DNA from: Mycoplasmatota bacterium
GTDB lineage: Bacteria > Bacillota_I > Bacilli_A > Izemoplasmatales > Izemoplasmataceae
Direction: 5' to 3'
Assembly: GCA_030636545.1 (NCBI GenBank)
Contig: DAOVWR010000048.1
Span: forward strand, 1-8,339
DNA length: 8,339 bases
A program made the position numbers and the translations under genes. The notes beneath the pieces are model-generated. The model saw nothing but the letters and a program-made list of their open reading frames with translations, did no database searches and was not told the DNA's origin. Below are positions 1 to 5,862 of this stretch, piece after piece. Positions within the stretch are counted from its first letter, which is position 1; every line of letters starts with the position of its first letter.

Positions 1-8
1 ATAGTTAT

Positions 9-15
9 GAGGTGG
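9..15 (+). promoter_or_regulatory. Ribosome binding site of comEA
   Basis: GAGGTGG lies seven bases before the ATG at 23 and fixes that codon as the comEA start. The first 22 bases of the window hold nothing else I can identify, so any promoter lies upstream of the window. Confidence 0.8.
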
Positions 16-22
16 TTACTTT

Positions 23-583
23 ATGAAAATAGTAAAAAAGTATTACATATTCGCTATTATTGGAATATTGACGGTAATATTCCTGATTGGAACAATTAAT
101 AGACAAGAAGAAAATATTGTCTTTAATCCTATCAATAGTGATGAACAAATAGAAGAAGTAAAATTCATTTATGTAGATATTAAAGGGGAGGTAATGAATC
201 CTGGTGTATATAAAATGCAGGAATACACAAGATTATTCCAGTTAATCGCTTTAGCTGGTGGATTAACAGGTGATGCAGATACGTTAACTTTTAACTTTTC
301 TTTAAAATTAAGAGACGAGCAAGTTGTATATATACCTTCAGTTAGTGAAGAGTACCCTATGATAAATGAAAATGATGACAATATCCTAAATGAATTAGTA
401 AATATAAATAGAGCTTCGGTAGATCAACTTGATACATTGCCAGGAATCGGTCCAGCAACCGCCCAAAATATAATAGATTATCGCGACGAAAATGGATATT
501 TTGAATCAGTTGAAGATCTTATCGAAGTACCAGGAATTGGCGAAGCAACTTTGAATGAAATTAGAGAATTTATTACAACTTAA
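23..583 (+). CDS. comEA: ComEA-type competence DNA-binding protein
   Basis: This is the membrane-anchored receptor that binds double-stranded DNA outside the cell and hands it to the ComEC channel during transformation. Seen in the 186 residues: one N-terminal membrane anchor (about 8-24), an SLBB/soluble-ligand-binding-like domain (about 47-107, with V-D-I-K-G-E-V-x-x-P-G-V-Y at 51-63), an acidic linker, and a C-terminal double helix-hairpin-helix domain. The two hairpins are LPGIGPATAQNI (139-150) and VPGIGEATLNEI (169-180), preceded by the typical N-I-N-R-A-S (127-132). Length and domain order match Bacillus ComEA, and nothing is truncated. Its 3' end overlaps comEC by 29 bases, so the two are surely co-transcribed. 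The comEB gene found between them in Bacillus is absent here. Such a protein can also help secreted-DNA scavenging, so active competence is not proven. Confidence 0.93.
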   Translation: MKIVKKYYIFAIIGILTVIFLIGTINRQEENIVFNPINSDEQIEEVKFIYVDIKGEVMNPGVYKMQEYTRLFQLIALAGGLTGDADTLTFNFSLKLRDEQVVYIPSVSEEYPMINENDDNILNELVNINRASVDQLDTLPGIGPATAQNIIDYRDENGYFESVEDLIEVPGIGEATLNEIREFITT

Positions 584-2651
584 ATATAAAGGAATCTATG
601 TCGTAATATCATTAGTCTTATTAATTTTGGTTCTTAATAATTGGATTTATTTCATACTGATTCTTCCTTACATTTACTATTTATACAGAAATCACAACAA
701 TATTTTGAAAATTATTGGTGTGATTTTATTTGTATATTTAGCAAGAATGATACAATTTGATTTCACATCAGCAAATGAAAGTACTCAATATGATGTGAAG
801 GTGAAAAAAGATATTAAAATAGCGGACTATTCTAGTTTCATTGGTGAGTACGATAATCAACTAGTTAAAGTATATATTAACGATTATATTGCAGTTAGAC
901 CTGGCGACAGCCTACTTTGTGAGGGTGAAATACAGGATCCGATTGATAATACGACCCCACATTTGTTCAACTACAGGAATTATTTGAAATCGCAAAATAT
1001 TAAAAGTATATTGTATTTATCAAACTGCGAAATAAAGAATTCATCTTTAAGTATAAATTCTGTTTCATATTTTCTTGACAGCTATATTGATGAAAATTTT
1101 ACGTATTCAAATGACTATATTAAAACTTTTATTCTGGCAGATAAATCTGGATTTGATGACACATTAATTAACAAAATAAATATGATTGGAATAAGTCATT
1201 TATTCGCAGTAAGTGGGCTTCATATTTCGTTAATTGTTTTAGCAATTATGAGTGTATTAAAAAAGGCAAATCTAAGTAATATACTTATTGAGAATGTAAT
1301 TGTTGTTTTCCTTATTATTTATATGATTATTACTTCATTTTCTCCATCTGTCACTAGGGCATCAATGATGTTCATCTTTTTGATTGTAAATAAAAGAACA
1401 CACAATGATCTGAGCAGCTTAGACATTTTATCACTAATATTTGTCATATTGCTTTTAGTTAAGCCATATTATTACTATGATGTCGGATTCTTATTAAGTT
1501 TTTTAGTTACATTTCTGATATTACTAAGCACAAAAATATTAAAAGTTGAGTCAAAACTAAAACAATTATTTATTCTTAGTACTATTTCATTCTTTGTGAC
1601 TATTCCAATTATATTGAATCTAAACTACCAAGTGAATTTCTTATCACTATTCTTTAACATTTTATTCTTATTTTACATATCATATGTAATCTTACCACTA
1701 GGGTATATTACCTTCATACTTCCCTTTTTAGATCGAGTGTATTTTGTATTTATTAGTATATTTGAATTTACCTTGCAAATGAGCTCCCTATTAGACTTTC
1801 TAGTAGTAAAAATGTATTTTTCATCAACTCTATCTCTCCTTATATACTACATAGTACTATTTTATGGGCTATATCTATATGAGATGAAGAAATCACTTAA
1901 AAGGCCAGTAGCTTTGATAATAACCTTGTTGATATTAGTTTGGGGATCACCTTATTATAATATTATTCAGAAAGTTACATTTTTAGATATCTATGGCGAT
2001 TCAACAATTATTACAGATCGGTTTGATAAATGTAACATTATAATTGATACAGGAGAGGTCGATGAATACAATACTTTGGTAAACTATTTAAAAACAAACA
2101 ACATTAAAAGAATTGACTACCTAATAATTACTCACTATCATAGTGATCATTATGGTGAAGCAAATGATTTATTAACTAATTTCAATGTTATTAATCTGGT
2201 CAATAGAGAAAATGCCGTTGAGTATGATGGTCTAGTCGGGTGTGGGAATATTAGTTTTTTTATCTATCAAAATAAAGACATATACTATAACGAAAATAAC
2301 AGATCAATAATACTTAGTCTGTTTATAAGCAACAAACATTATTTATTTACAGGAGATATTGAATTAAAAAGAGAAAACTCCTTCATAAAAGATTATGAGA
2401 TTGATGTTGATTACCTCAAAGTTCCTCATCATGGAAGTATTACTAGTAGTTCTCTTGGTTTTATAGATGATATTACGCCAGAAGAAGCATTTATTATAGT
2501 TTCGAGAAAAAACAGACATAATCACCCAAGTGATATTGTAGTCTCTAGGTATGAACAGTTAGGAATTAAGGTATATCGAACAGATTTAGACGGAACTGTA
2601 ATAGTTAGGTATATCTTTGGAAAAGAGTATAAAAAGGTGCACAGACCTTAA
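555..2651 (+). CDS. comEC: ComEC/Rec2 DNA uptake channel with metallo-beta-lactamase-like nuclease domain
   Basis: This inner-membrane protein carries single-stranded DNA into the cytoplasm during transformation; its C-terminal domain is thought to degrade the non-transported strand. Seen in 698 residues: N-terminal membrane segments, a DUF4131/OB-like part (about 60-165, with FNYRNYLKSQNI), and the multi-pass Competence domain (about 180-450) with its signature ISHLFAVSGLHIS at 213-225. A metallo-beta-lactamase domain follows (about 475-690). Its metal ligands look intact: HYHSDH at 527-532, TGD ending at D601, PHHGS at 624-628, and H655/H657 in NRHNHPS. Both enzymatic and channel parts therefore appear functional. 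The ATG at 555 lies inside comEA without a clear Shine-Dalgarno, so translation probably depends on coupling to comEA. No other in-frame ATG lies near, so I keep this start. Family assignment is firm; actual DNA uptake is inferred. Confidence 0.95.
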   Translation: MKLENLLQLKYKGIYVVISLVLLILVLNNWIYFILILPYIYYLYRNHNNILKIIGVILFVYLARMIQFDFTSANESTQYDVKVKKDIKIADYSSFIGEYDNQLVKVYINDYIAVRPGDSLLCEGEIQDPIDNTTPHLFNYRNYLKSQNIKSILYLSNCEIKNSSLSINSVSYFLDSYIDENFTYSNDYIKTFILADKSGFDDTLINKINMIGISHLFAVSGLHISLIVLAIMSVLKKANLSNILIENVIVVFLIIYMIITSFSPSVTRASMMFIFLIVNKRTHNDLSSLDILSLIFVILLLVKPYYYYDVGFLLSFLVTFLILLSTKILKVESKLKQLFILSTISFFVTIPIILNLNYQVNFLSLFFNILFLFYISYVILPLGYITFILPFLDRVYFVFISIFEFTLQMSSLLDFLVVKMYFSSTLSLLIYYIVLFYGLYLYEMKKSLKRPVALIITLLILVWGSPYYNIIQKVTFLDIYGDSTIITDRFDKCNIIIDTGEVDEYNTLVNYLKTNNIKRIDYLIITHYHSDHYGEANDLLTNFNVINLVNRENAVEYDGLVGCGNISFFIYQNKDIYYNENNRSIILSLFISNKHYLFTGDIELKRENSFIKDYEIDVDYLKVPHHGSITSSSLGFIDDITPEEAFIIVSRKNRHNHPSDIVVSRYEQLGIKVYRTDLDGTVIVRYIFGKEYKKVHRP

Positions 2652-2667
2652 TAATTTATGCTATAAT
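2638..2667 (+). promoter_or_regulatory. Possible extended -10 promoter for holA
   Basis: TATAAT at 2662-2667 is preceded by TG at 2659-2660 (extended -10). An imperfect -35, TGCACA at 2638-2643 (4 of 6 matches), sits 18 bases upstream inside the end of comEC. The predicted start near 2674 would leave a leader of only about 11 bases. It could let holA be expressed independently of the competence genes. Confidence 0.45.
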
Positions 2668-2671
2668 ACTT

Positions 2672-2679
2672 AAGAGGTG
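2672..2679 (+). promoter_or_regulatory. Ribosome binding site of holA
   Basis: AAGAGGTG ends five bases before the ATG at 2685 and supports that start. The same 11-mer TAAGAGGTGTT recurs at 4907-4917 in an intergenic region. Confidence 0.75.
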
Positions 2680-2684
2680 TTTTT

Positions 2685-3650
2685 ATGGAAAAGCAGATCT
2701 ATTTGATACATGGAGCCGATTCTTTTATAGTTAAAAGTAAAATGAAAAGTGTAATTGCTAAATACGACATTGATGACTTCAATCTCAATTTTTACGATGC
2801 AGAAGAAACAAATATCTCAAATGCTATAAATGATGCATCTACAATCCCTTTTATGTCTGATAAAAAGATTGTAATTATTAAGAATGCATATTTTCTAACA
2901 AATGAAAAGCAGAAGAAAGAGATGCCGCAAGATATTGATGCTTTAGTAAGATATATCAATAATCCTGTTGAAGAAACTGTTTTAATAATAACCGCACCTT
3001 ATCCAAAACTTGATGAGAGAAAAGCAATAACAAAAGCCCTTAAAGGTAAGGCAGAAGTAGTGTTTTGTGAACCAATGAAAGCTGTTGATTTAAATAGTTG
3101 GATCAGAAGACAACTTGGAAAACAAAATATTAAAATTGATAAAGCAGCAATGGATGAATTCTTAAAAAGAGTTGAAAATAATACCCAAATTGCCGTTAAT
3201 GAGATGAAAAAACTGTTATTATATGCCGAAGGAATGGATTATATATATATAGATACTATTAAAAAAGTAATTACTAAAAACGTTGAAGACAATGTTTATG
3301 AAATTACTAATAATATCTTAGAAAACAAAAGAAGTGAAGCACTAGAAATATATAATGACTTAATAATGCATAGTGAAGATCCACTGAGAATATTAGGAAT
3401 CTTAGTGAATAAATATCGCGAAATACTACAAGTAAAATTACTTCTAAAAGATGGAAAAGATCAAGCAGGAGTAGCATCACACTATCACTGTAGTAGCGGT
3501 AGAGCTTACTACATGGTAAAGAATGCTCGTAGTGTTAATATGACTACAGTAAAGAGACATCTTATTAGATTAGAAGAACTTGATTATCAAATCAAATCAG
3601 GTAGAATAGATAAAAAAATTGGAATAGAACTATTTATTTTAGGTACATAA
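2685..3650 (+). CDS. holA: DNA polymerase III subunit delta
   Basis: Delta is the clamp-loader subunit that opens the beta sliding clamp in the replisome. The 321-residue protein has the family's usual length and landmarks. It has an N-terminal AAA+-like fold starting YLIHGADSF (6-14) in place of the typical YLLYGEDxF, the PFMSDKKIVIIKNA segment (55-68), a central helical lid, and a C-terminal helical collar ending in the characteristic D-Y-Q-I-K-S-G-R-I-D (300-309). As usual for delta, there is no Walker A motif. It lies 33 bases after comEC on the same strand, the order seen in Bacillus (comEC then yqeN/holA), and is followed at once by a strong terminator. It may be read from the com promoter and from its own extended -10 element. 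Assignment is confident from motifs and synteny. Confidence 0.92.
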   Translation: MEKQIYLIHGADSFIVKSKMKSVIAKYDIDDFNLNFYDAEETNISNAINDASTIPFMSDKKIVIIKNAYFLTNEKQKKEMPQDIDALVRYINNPVEETVLIITAPYPKLDERKAITKALKGKAEVVFCEPMKAVDLNSWIRRQLGKQNIKIDKAAMDEFLKRVENNTQIAVNEMKKLLLYAEGMDYIYIDTIKKVITKNVEDNVYEITNNILENKRSEALEIYNDLIMHSEDPLRILGILVNKYREILQVKLLLKDGKDQAGVASHYHCSSGRAYYMVKNARSVNMTTVKRHLIRLEELDYQIKSGRIDKKIGIELFILGT

Positions 3651-3651
3651 T

Positions 3652-3685
3652 AAAAACTCAATCAAATTTAATTGATTGAGTTTTT
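3652..3685. terminator. Bidirectional terminator between holA and the lipoprotein gene
   Basis: A 14-base-pair hairpin (arms 3652-3665 and 3672-3685, six-base loop) reads AAAAACTCAATCAA and its complement. A T-run follows on the plus strand (3681-3687) and an equivalent one on the minus strand (the A-run 3652-3656). It starts one base after the holA stop and lies just past the stop of the converging minus-strand gene, so it can end both transcripts. Confidence 0.9.
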
Positions 3686-3699
3686 TTATTTAGTATTTT

Positions 3700-4749
3700 T
3701 TAGAATCTTCCTTTAATTACATCTTCTTCAGTTAAAATACCCGCTGCAACTAACGCTCTTTGGAAAGAAGTACTCTCACGAGACATTCTAACTGTAGCAC
3801 CAGCAATACCATCTAATGAATCTTGGGCAGTTTTTGTAGCGCCTGCTTCTAAATCAATTCCAAAGAAGTTTTCATCATTAACTCCCCCAGCCCATCTTTC
3901 AATAGACCAATCAACTAATGAAGTAACTTCACTAACGTTCTTACCAATTAAGTAAGCAGCGATTGCGTCATAATTTCCTTGCCATCCACCAAGTGAATGA
4001 CGACCATACATCACTGAGATTTCGTCAGGTGAGTCCATTGTAAATGTTACACCGGCTGCCATTAATAAGTCTTTGACAGTAGAAGTGCCGTCAATTCCTT
4101 CAAATACACCAGCATCTGACATTACATGATCAAAATACGATATTGAGAATAAATCTTTATCTGCTAATTCAGTCCATGCATTAGGTTTGATTAATCCCGA
4201 ACTAGATGTTCTAACAGTTGGAATGAATCCATCCGTTGTACCATCAACTGTTACGTCACTAATAAGTGTTGAGTAATCATAATCTGGAGCTAATTTTAAT
4301 TCAAATTGATATCTAGTGATTGGTTCAACGATAAGTAAACCAACAGTACCATCAGCTCCAACAGCTACTGCGTATAATGACATCATATCATGTGTGTCAA
4401 CATCAAACATTGATGTCCTTTTAGCGTAATCTGTACCAGGTGTAGCTGGCATAGGATCAACATTTAAATCAACACTAATTCTTGCAGTACCATCTTGTCT
4501 AGTATACCAAGAACCATCTGATAATTTCCAAAATAAGATTGATGCATCTGTAATAACTCCATCTTCATCCAGTGTTAAAATTGTTTCAATTTTTTGAGAA
4601 GCATCAGCTAATTCTACTCCTGTGCTTTCGCCCTTCCAAGAATAACCAACGAATGTTCCTGCTAATGATTCTTCTTCAACTTCAGTAGTACATCCACTTA
4701 GTGTGAATACTAATGTAAGTAGAAGAAGTAATGATAATAAATTCTTCAT
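3700..4749 (-). CDS. Secreted lipoprotein with an FMN-binding-like C-terminus
   Basis: The product is 349 residues with a clear lipoprotein signal: charged start, leucine-rich core, and lipobox L-S-G-C with the acylated cysteine at 20. After cleavage an acidic protein would sit on the outer face of the membrane. Residues about 30-80 (GTFVGYSWKG, then DEDGVITDASIL) resemble the opening beta-strands of FMN-binding modules of the RnfG/NqrC type. Near the C-terminus DGIAGATVRMS (313-323) resembles their D-x-x-S-G-A-T-x-x-S site, where ApbE attaches FMN to the threonine; here that would be T319, with Ala replacing the usual Ser. A second G-A-T occurs at 303-305. No ApbE gene is in view. It has its own ribosome site, promoter and shared terminator, and interrupts the usual holA-rpsT neighbourhood. 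An extracellular flavin redox role is inference; the lipoprotein call is firm, the flavin call tentative. Confidence 0.6.
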   Translation of the reverse strand: MKNLLSLLLLLTLVFTLSGCTTEVEEESLAGTFVGYSWKGESTGVELADASQKIETILTLDEDGVITDASILFWKLSDGSWYTRQDGTARISVDLNVDPMPATPGTDYAKRTSMFDVDTHDMMSLYAVAVGADGTVGLLIVEPITRYQFELKLAPDYDYSTLISDVTVDGTTDGFIPTVRTSSSGLIKPNAWTELADKDLFSISYFDHVMSDAGVFEGIDGTSTVKDLLMAAGVTFTMDSPDEISVMYGRHSLGGWQGNYDAIAAYLIGKNVSEVTSLVDWSIERWAGGVNDENFFGIDLEAGATKTAQDSLDGIAGATVRMSRESTSFQRALVAAGILTEEDVIKGRF

Positions 4750-4756
4750 TTCTTTT

Positions 4757-4762
4757 CCTCCT
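4757..4762 (-). promoter_or_regulatory. Ribosome binding site of the lipoprotein gene
   Basis: CCTCCT on the plus strand is a perfect AGGAGG on the minus strand, seven bases before the ATG at 4749. It fixes the start directly ahead of the signal peptide. Confidence 0.85.
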
Positions 4763-4780
4763 GTTAGTAACTATTTATAT

Positions 4781-4809
4781 ATTATAATAGTTTGACAAAT
4801 AAAGTATAG
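4781..4809 (-). promoter_or_regulatory. Probable promoter of the lipoprotein gene
   Basis: A perfect TATAAT on the minus strand occupies 4781-4786. No good -35 is seen; the nearest at 17-base spacing is CTATAC (4804-4809). The predicted start near 4774 gives a leader of about 24 bases. Confidence 0.45.
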
Positions 4810-4898
4810 CAATGAAGTAAAAATAAGGCAACCGATAACTAACCTATTTATAATACTTTCTAAACAAGCCCTAATTGAAAGGGTTTTCTCGTTGACTG

Positions 4899-4929
4899 AT
4901 TATAAATAAGAGGTGTTCATTATAAATAA
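4899..4929 (+). repeat. Short direct repeat ATTATAAATAA (two copies, plus one inverted)
   Basis: ATTATAAATAA occurs at 4899-4909 and 4919-4929, exactly 20 bases apart. Its first ten bases occur inverted at 4845-4854. The unit is very AT-rich, so chance is possible, but the spacing of two helical turns would suit a binding site, and the inverted copy could pair with either direct copy in RNA. Confidence 0.4.
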
Positions 4930-4961
4930 AGATAGTTGTAAGGCGAACTAAATCCCGATTT

Positions 4962-4988
4962 TAGTTTGTTAAAATAAACTATTTTTTT
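4962..4988 (+). terminator. Weak plus-strand terminator-like hairpin
   Basis: TAGTTT (4962-4967) pairs with AAACTA (4976-4981) and is followed immediately by T at 4982-4988. The stem is short and AT-rich, but the U-run placement is correct. It faces the minus-strand rpsT terminator. Confidence 0.45.
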
Positions 4989-4996
4989 GAGTAAAT

Positions 4997-5025
4997 AAAA
5001 AATTCCAACTTGTTGTTGGAATTTT
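4997..5025 (-). terminator. Terminator of rpsT
   Basis: An 11-base-pair hairpin (4999-5009 with 5015-5025, five-base loop) centred on TTCCAAC/GTTGGAA ends, on the minus strand, in a U-run from the A-stretch 4997-5002. It begins 17 bases after the rpsT stop codon. Confidence 0.85.
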
Positions 5026-5041
5026 GTTAGATTTAAGATAA

Positions 5042-5302
5042 TTAAATTGTATTTACTAATTTAGCAAGTCTTGATTTTTGTCTAGCGACATAGTTTTTAT
5101 GATAAAAACCTTTTGTAACTGCTTTATCTAACTTTTTAGTAGCGAATGATAATGCCTTTACAGCAGCTTCTTTATCATTAGTTTCAACACTAACTTCAAC
5201 GTCTTTAATCGCAGATTTTAATCCTGATTTAAATGATGCGTTAGCTATGCGTCTTTTTTCATTTGTAAGATTTCTTTTCATTTGTTGTTTAATATTAGCC
5301 AT
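5042..5302 (-). CDS. rpsT: 30S ribosomal protein S20
   Basis: S20 is a primary-binding protein of the small ribosomal subunit that contacts 16S rRNA and aids 30S assembly. The 86-residue lysine/arginine-rich protein begins MANIKQQMKRNLTNEKRR and contains the family hallmarks T-N-E-K-R-R (13-18), a long helical middle, K-K-L-D-K-A-V-T-K-G (55-64), H-K-N-Y-V-A-R (68-74) and K-S-R-L-A-K-L (76-82). Length and motif spacing are standard. The ATG at 5302 follows a near-perfect GGAGGTGA. It converges on the holA side as in Bacillus, except that a lipoprotein gene and a gap now lie between. It has its own extended -10 promoter and its own terminator, and may also receive read-through from the upstream DUF188 gene, after which I see no terminator. 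Identification is certain. Confidence 0.97.
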   Translation of the reverse strand: MANIKQQMKRNLTNEKRRIANASFKSGLKSAIKDVEVSVETNDKEAAVKALSFATKKLDKAVTKGFYHKNYVARQKSRLAKLVNTI

Positions 5303-5307
5303 TTATG

Positions 5308-5315
5308 TCACCTCC
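5308..5315 (-). promoter_or_regulatory. Ribosome binding site of rpsT
   Basis: On the minus strand this reads GGAGGTGA, a strong Shine-Dalgarno five bases before the ATG at 5302, as expected for a highly expressed ribosomal protein. Confidence 0.85.
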
Positions 5316-5333
5316 GTTTTTATAAGCGTTATT

Positions 5334-5362
5334 ATTTTAACAAATTAATATCTAAAATGCAA
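5334..5362 (-). promoter_or_regulatory. rpsT promoter with extended -10
   Basis: On the minus strand, TTGCAT (5357-5362) is followed by a 17-base spacer ending in TGT, then TAAAAT (5334-5339). The -35 is weak (TTG only), but the TGn plus -10 is good. The predicted start near 5327 gives a leader of about 25 bases. The promoter abuts the stop codon of the upstream gene and shares ATTTGTTARAAT with the hppA promoter. Confidence 0.6.
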
Positions 5363-5797
5363 CTATAAATAACTATTAATTAAGTTTCTTAGGTTTAAAG
5401 AAAATTTAGTACTGTCTTGAGGAGTTCTTTTTTTAGGACCCTTCATATTTTTATGCCTTCTAATTTTTTGGTTAAAAGCTCTTTGGTTAAGCAATCCTAA
5501 GATATTATCATCAGTAAATATTAATCCGTTTTGATTGATTGGATAAGCTTTTTTTGATAACGCCATTGTCGCTACTCCATAGTCTTGCGTTACGACAATA
5601 TCACCGGCTAATGTTTTATTGATCAAGAAGTAATCAACACTATCAGCACCTTTATCTAGGATATAGACTTTACTGTATCCATCATCATAAACATGAGCAT
5701 TATCAAAAAACATCATTACTTCAATGTTGTATTCTTTAGCTAATTTCAAGATTTCTTTCTTTACAGGACAAGCGTCCGCATCAACCATAATTCTCAT
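5363..5797 (-). CDS. YaiI/YqxD family protein (UPF0178, DUF188)
   Basis: This 144-residue protein belongs to the widespread UPF0178/DUF188 family, whose biochemical role is not settled; its fold has been related to PIN/NYN-type nucleases, so RNA-linked activity is only a suggestion. Family landmarks are all present: VDADACPVKKEI (5-16), GADSVDYFL (50-58), VVTQDYGVA (68-76), GLIFTDDNI (91-99) and GPKKRTPQD (120-128), followed by F132. Several conserved aspartates (D6, D8, D52, D72) could bind a metal. I chose the ATG at 5797. An upstream in-frame ATG at 5836 would add 13 residues, but it lies inside the hppA terminator hairpin and upstream of a good TATAAT, so it is unlikely to be on this gene's transcript. 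It stands in tandem with rpsT, whose promoter begins right at its stop codon. Confidence 0.9.
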   Translation of the reverse strand: MRIMVDADACPVKKEILKLAKEYNIEVMMFFDNAHVYDDGYSKVYILDKGADSVDYFLINKTLAGDIVVTQDYGVATMALSKKAYPINQNGLIFTDDNILGLLNQRAFNQKIRRHKNMKGPKKRTPQDSTKFSLNLRNLINSYL

Positions 5798-5800
5798 ATT

Positions 5801-5806
5801 ATCACC
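5801..5806 (-). promoter_or_regulatory. Ribosome binding site deciding the DUF188 start
   Basis: On the minus strand GGTGAT lies three bases before the ATG at 5797. It is modest, but together with the promoter immediately upstream it favours this ATG over the one at 5836. Confidence 0.5.
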
Positions 5807-5813
5807 ATTAATT

Positions 5814-5841
5814 ATTATACCATATAAAAAAGCCATTTCAA
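5814..5841 (-). promoter_or_regulatory. Promoter of the DUF188 gene, overlapping the hppA terminator
   Basis: On the minus strand TTGAAA (5836-5841, 5 of 6 matches) is followed by a 16-base spacer ending in TGG and a perfect TATAAT (5814-5819). The -35 is made of the loop and descending stem of the hppA terminator. The predicted start near 5807 leaves about a 10-base leader. Confidence 0.65.
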
Positions 5842-5856
5842 TTAAGAAATGGCTTT
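5826..5856 (-). terminator. Terminator of hppA
   Basis: An 11-base-pair hairpin (5829-5839 with 5846-5856, six-base loop) built on AAAGCCATTTC/GAAATGGCTTT ends, on the minus strand, in a U-run from the A-stretch 5826-5831. It starts six bases after the hppA stop codon. Confidence 0.9.
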
Positions 5857-5862
5857 ATCGTA

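Larger units (their letters stand above)
4849..4988 (+). ncRNA. Candidate small RNA or attenuator-like element in a gene-free gap
   Basis: The gap 4750-5041 has no recognisable protein gene. On the plus strand a TATAAT (4849-4854, no good -35) is followed by hairpin A (4866-4872 with 4880-4886) and hairpin B (4942-4952 with 4960-4970, 11 pairs including G-U). A terminator-like hairpin C (4962-4967 with 4976-4981) comes next and runs directly into seven T (4982-4988). The left arm of C lies within the right arm of B, so B and C exclude each other. A transcript from about 4861 to 4988 would be near 128 bases. No plus-strand gene follows, so it would be a free small RNA or a remnant of a lost leader. 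I do not recognise a known RNA family. Existence of a transcript is inference. Confidence 0.35.

Noticed and set aside
169..381. Minus-strand 70-codon frame inside comEA
   Set aside because: It is a shadow of the comEA frame with no ribosome site and no recognisable motif.
3239..3252. TA dinucleotide run in holA as a slippage or phase-variation tract
   Set aside because: It simply encodes alternating Tyr-Ile in an intact frame and is short for an AT-rich genome.
4792..4797. Perfect plus-strand TTGACA
   Set aside because: No -10-like hexamer lies 15-19 bases downstream (4815-4820 reads AAGTAA).
4825..4890. Possible known riboswitch (GGCAACC and CCCT/AGGG elements)
   Set aside because: I could not match the conserved core of c-di-GMP, fluoride, preQ1, SAM or T-box elements, and no plus-strand gene follows.
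4892..4897. TTGACT as a -35 for the TATAAA boxes at 4901 and 4921
   Set aside because: Spacings are 3 and 23 bases, outside the workable range.
4913..4951. Mini frame of 12 codons from GTG after a ribosome-like site
   Set aside because: The GTG lies inside the GAGGTG itself, so it has no separate ribosome site, and no other start codon sits at a workable distance.
5834..5836. ATG giving a 157-residue version of the DUF188 protein
   Set aside because: It lies inside the hppA terminator stem and upstream of the gene's own TATAAT; homology to the family begins only at the second ATG (5797).
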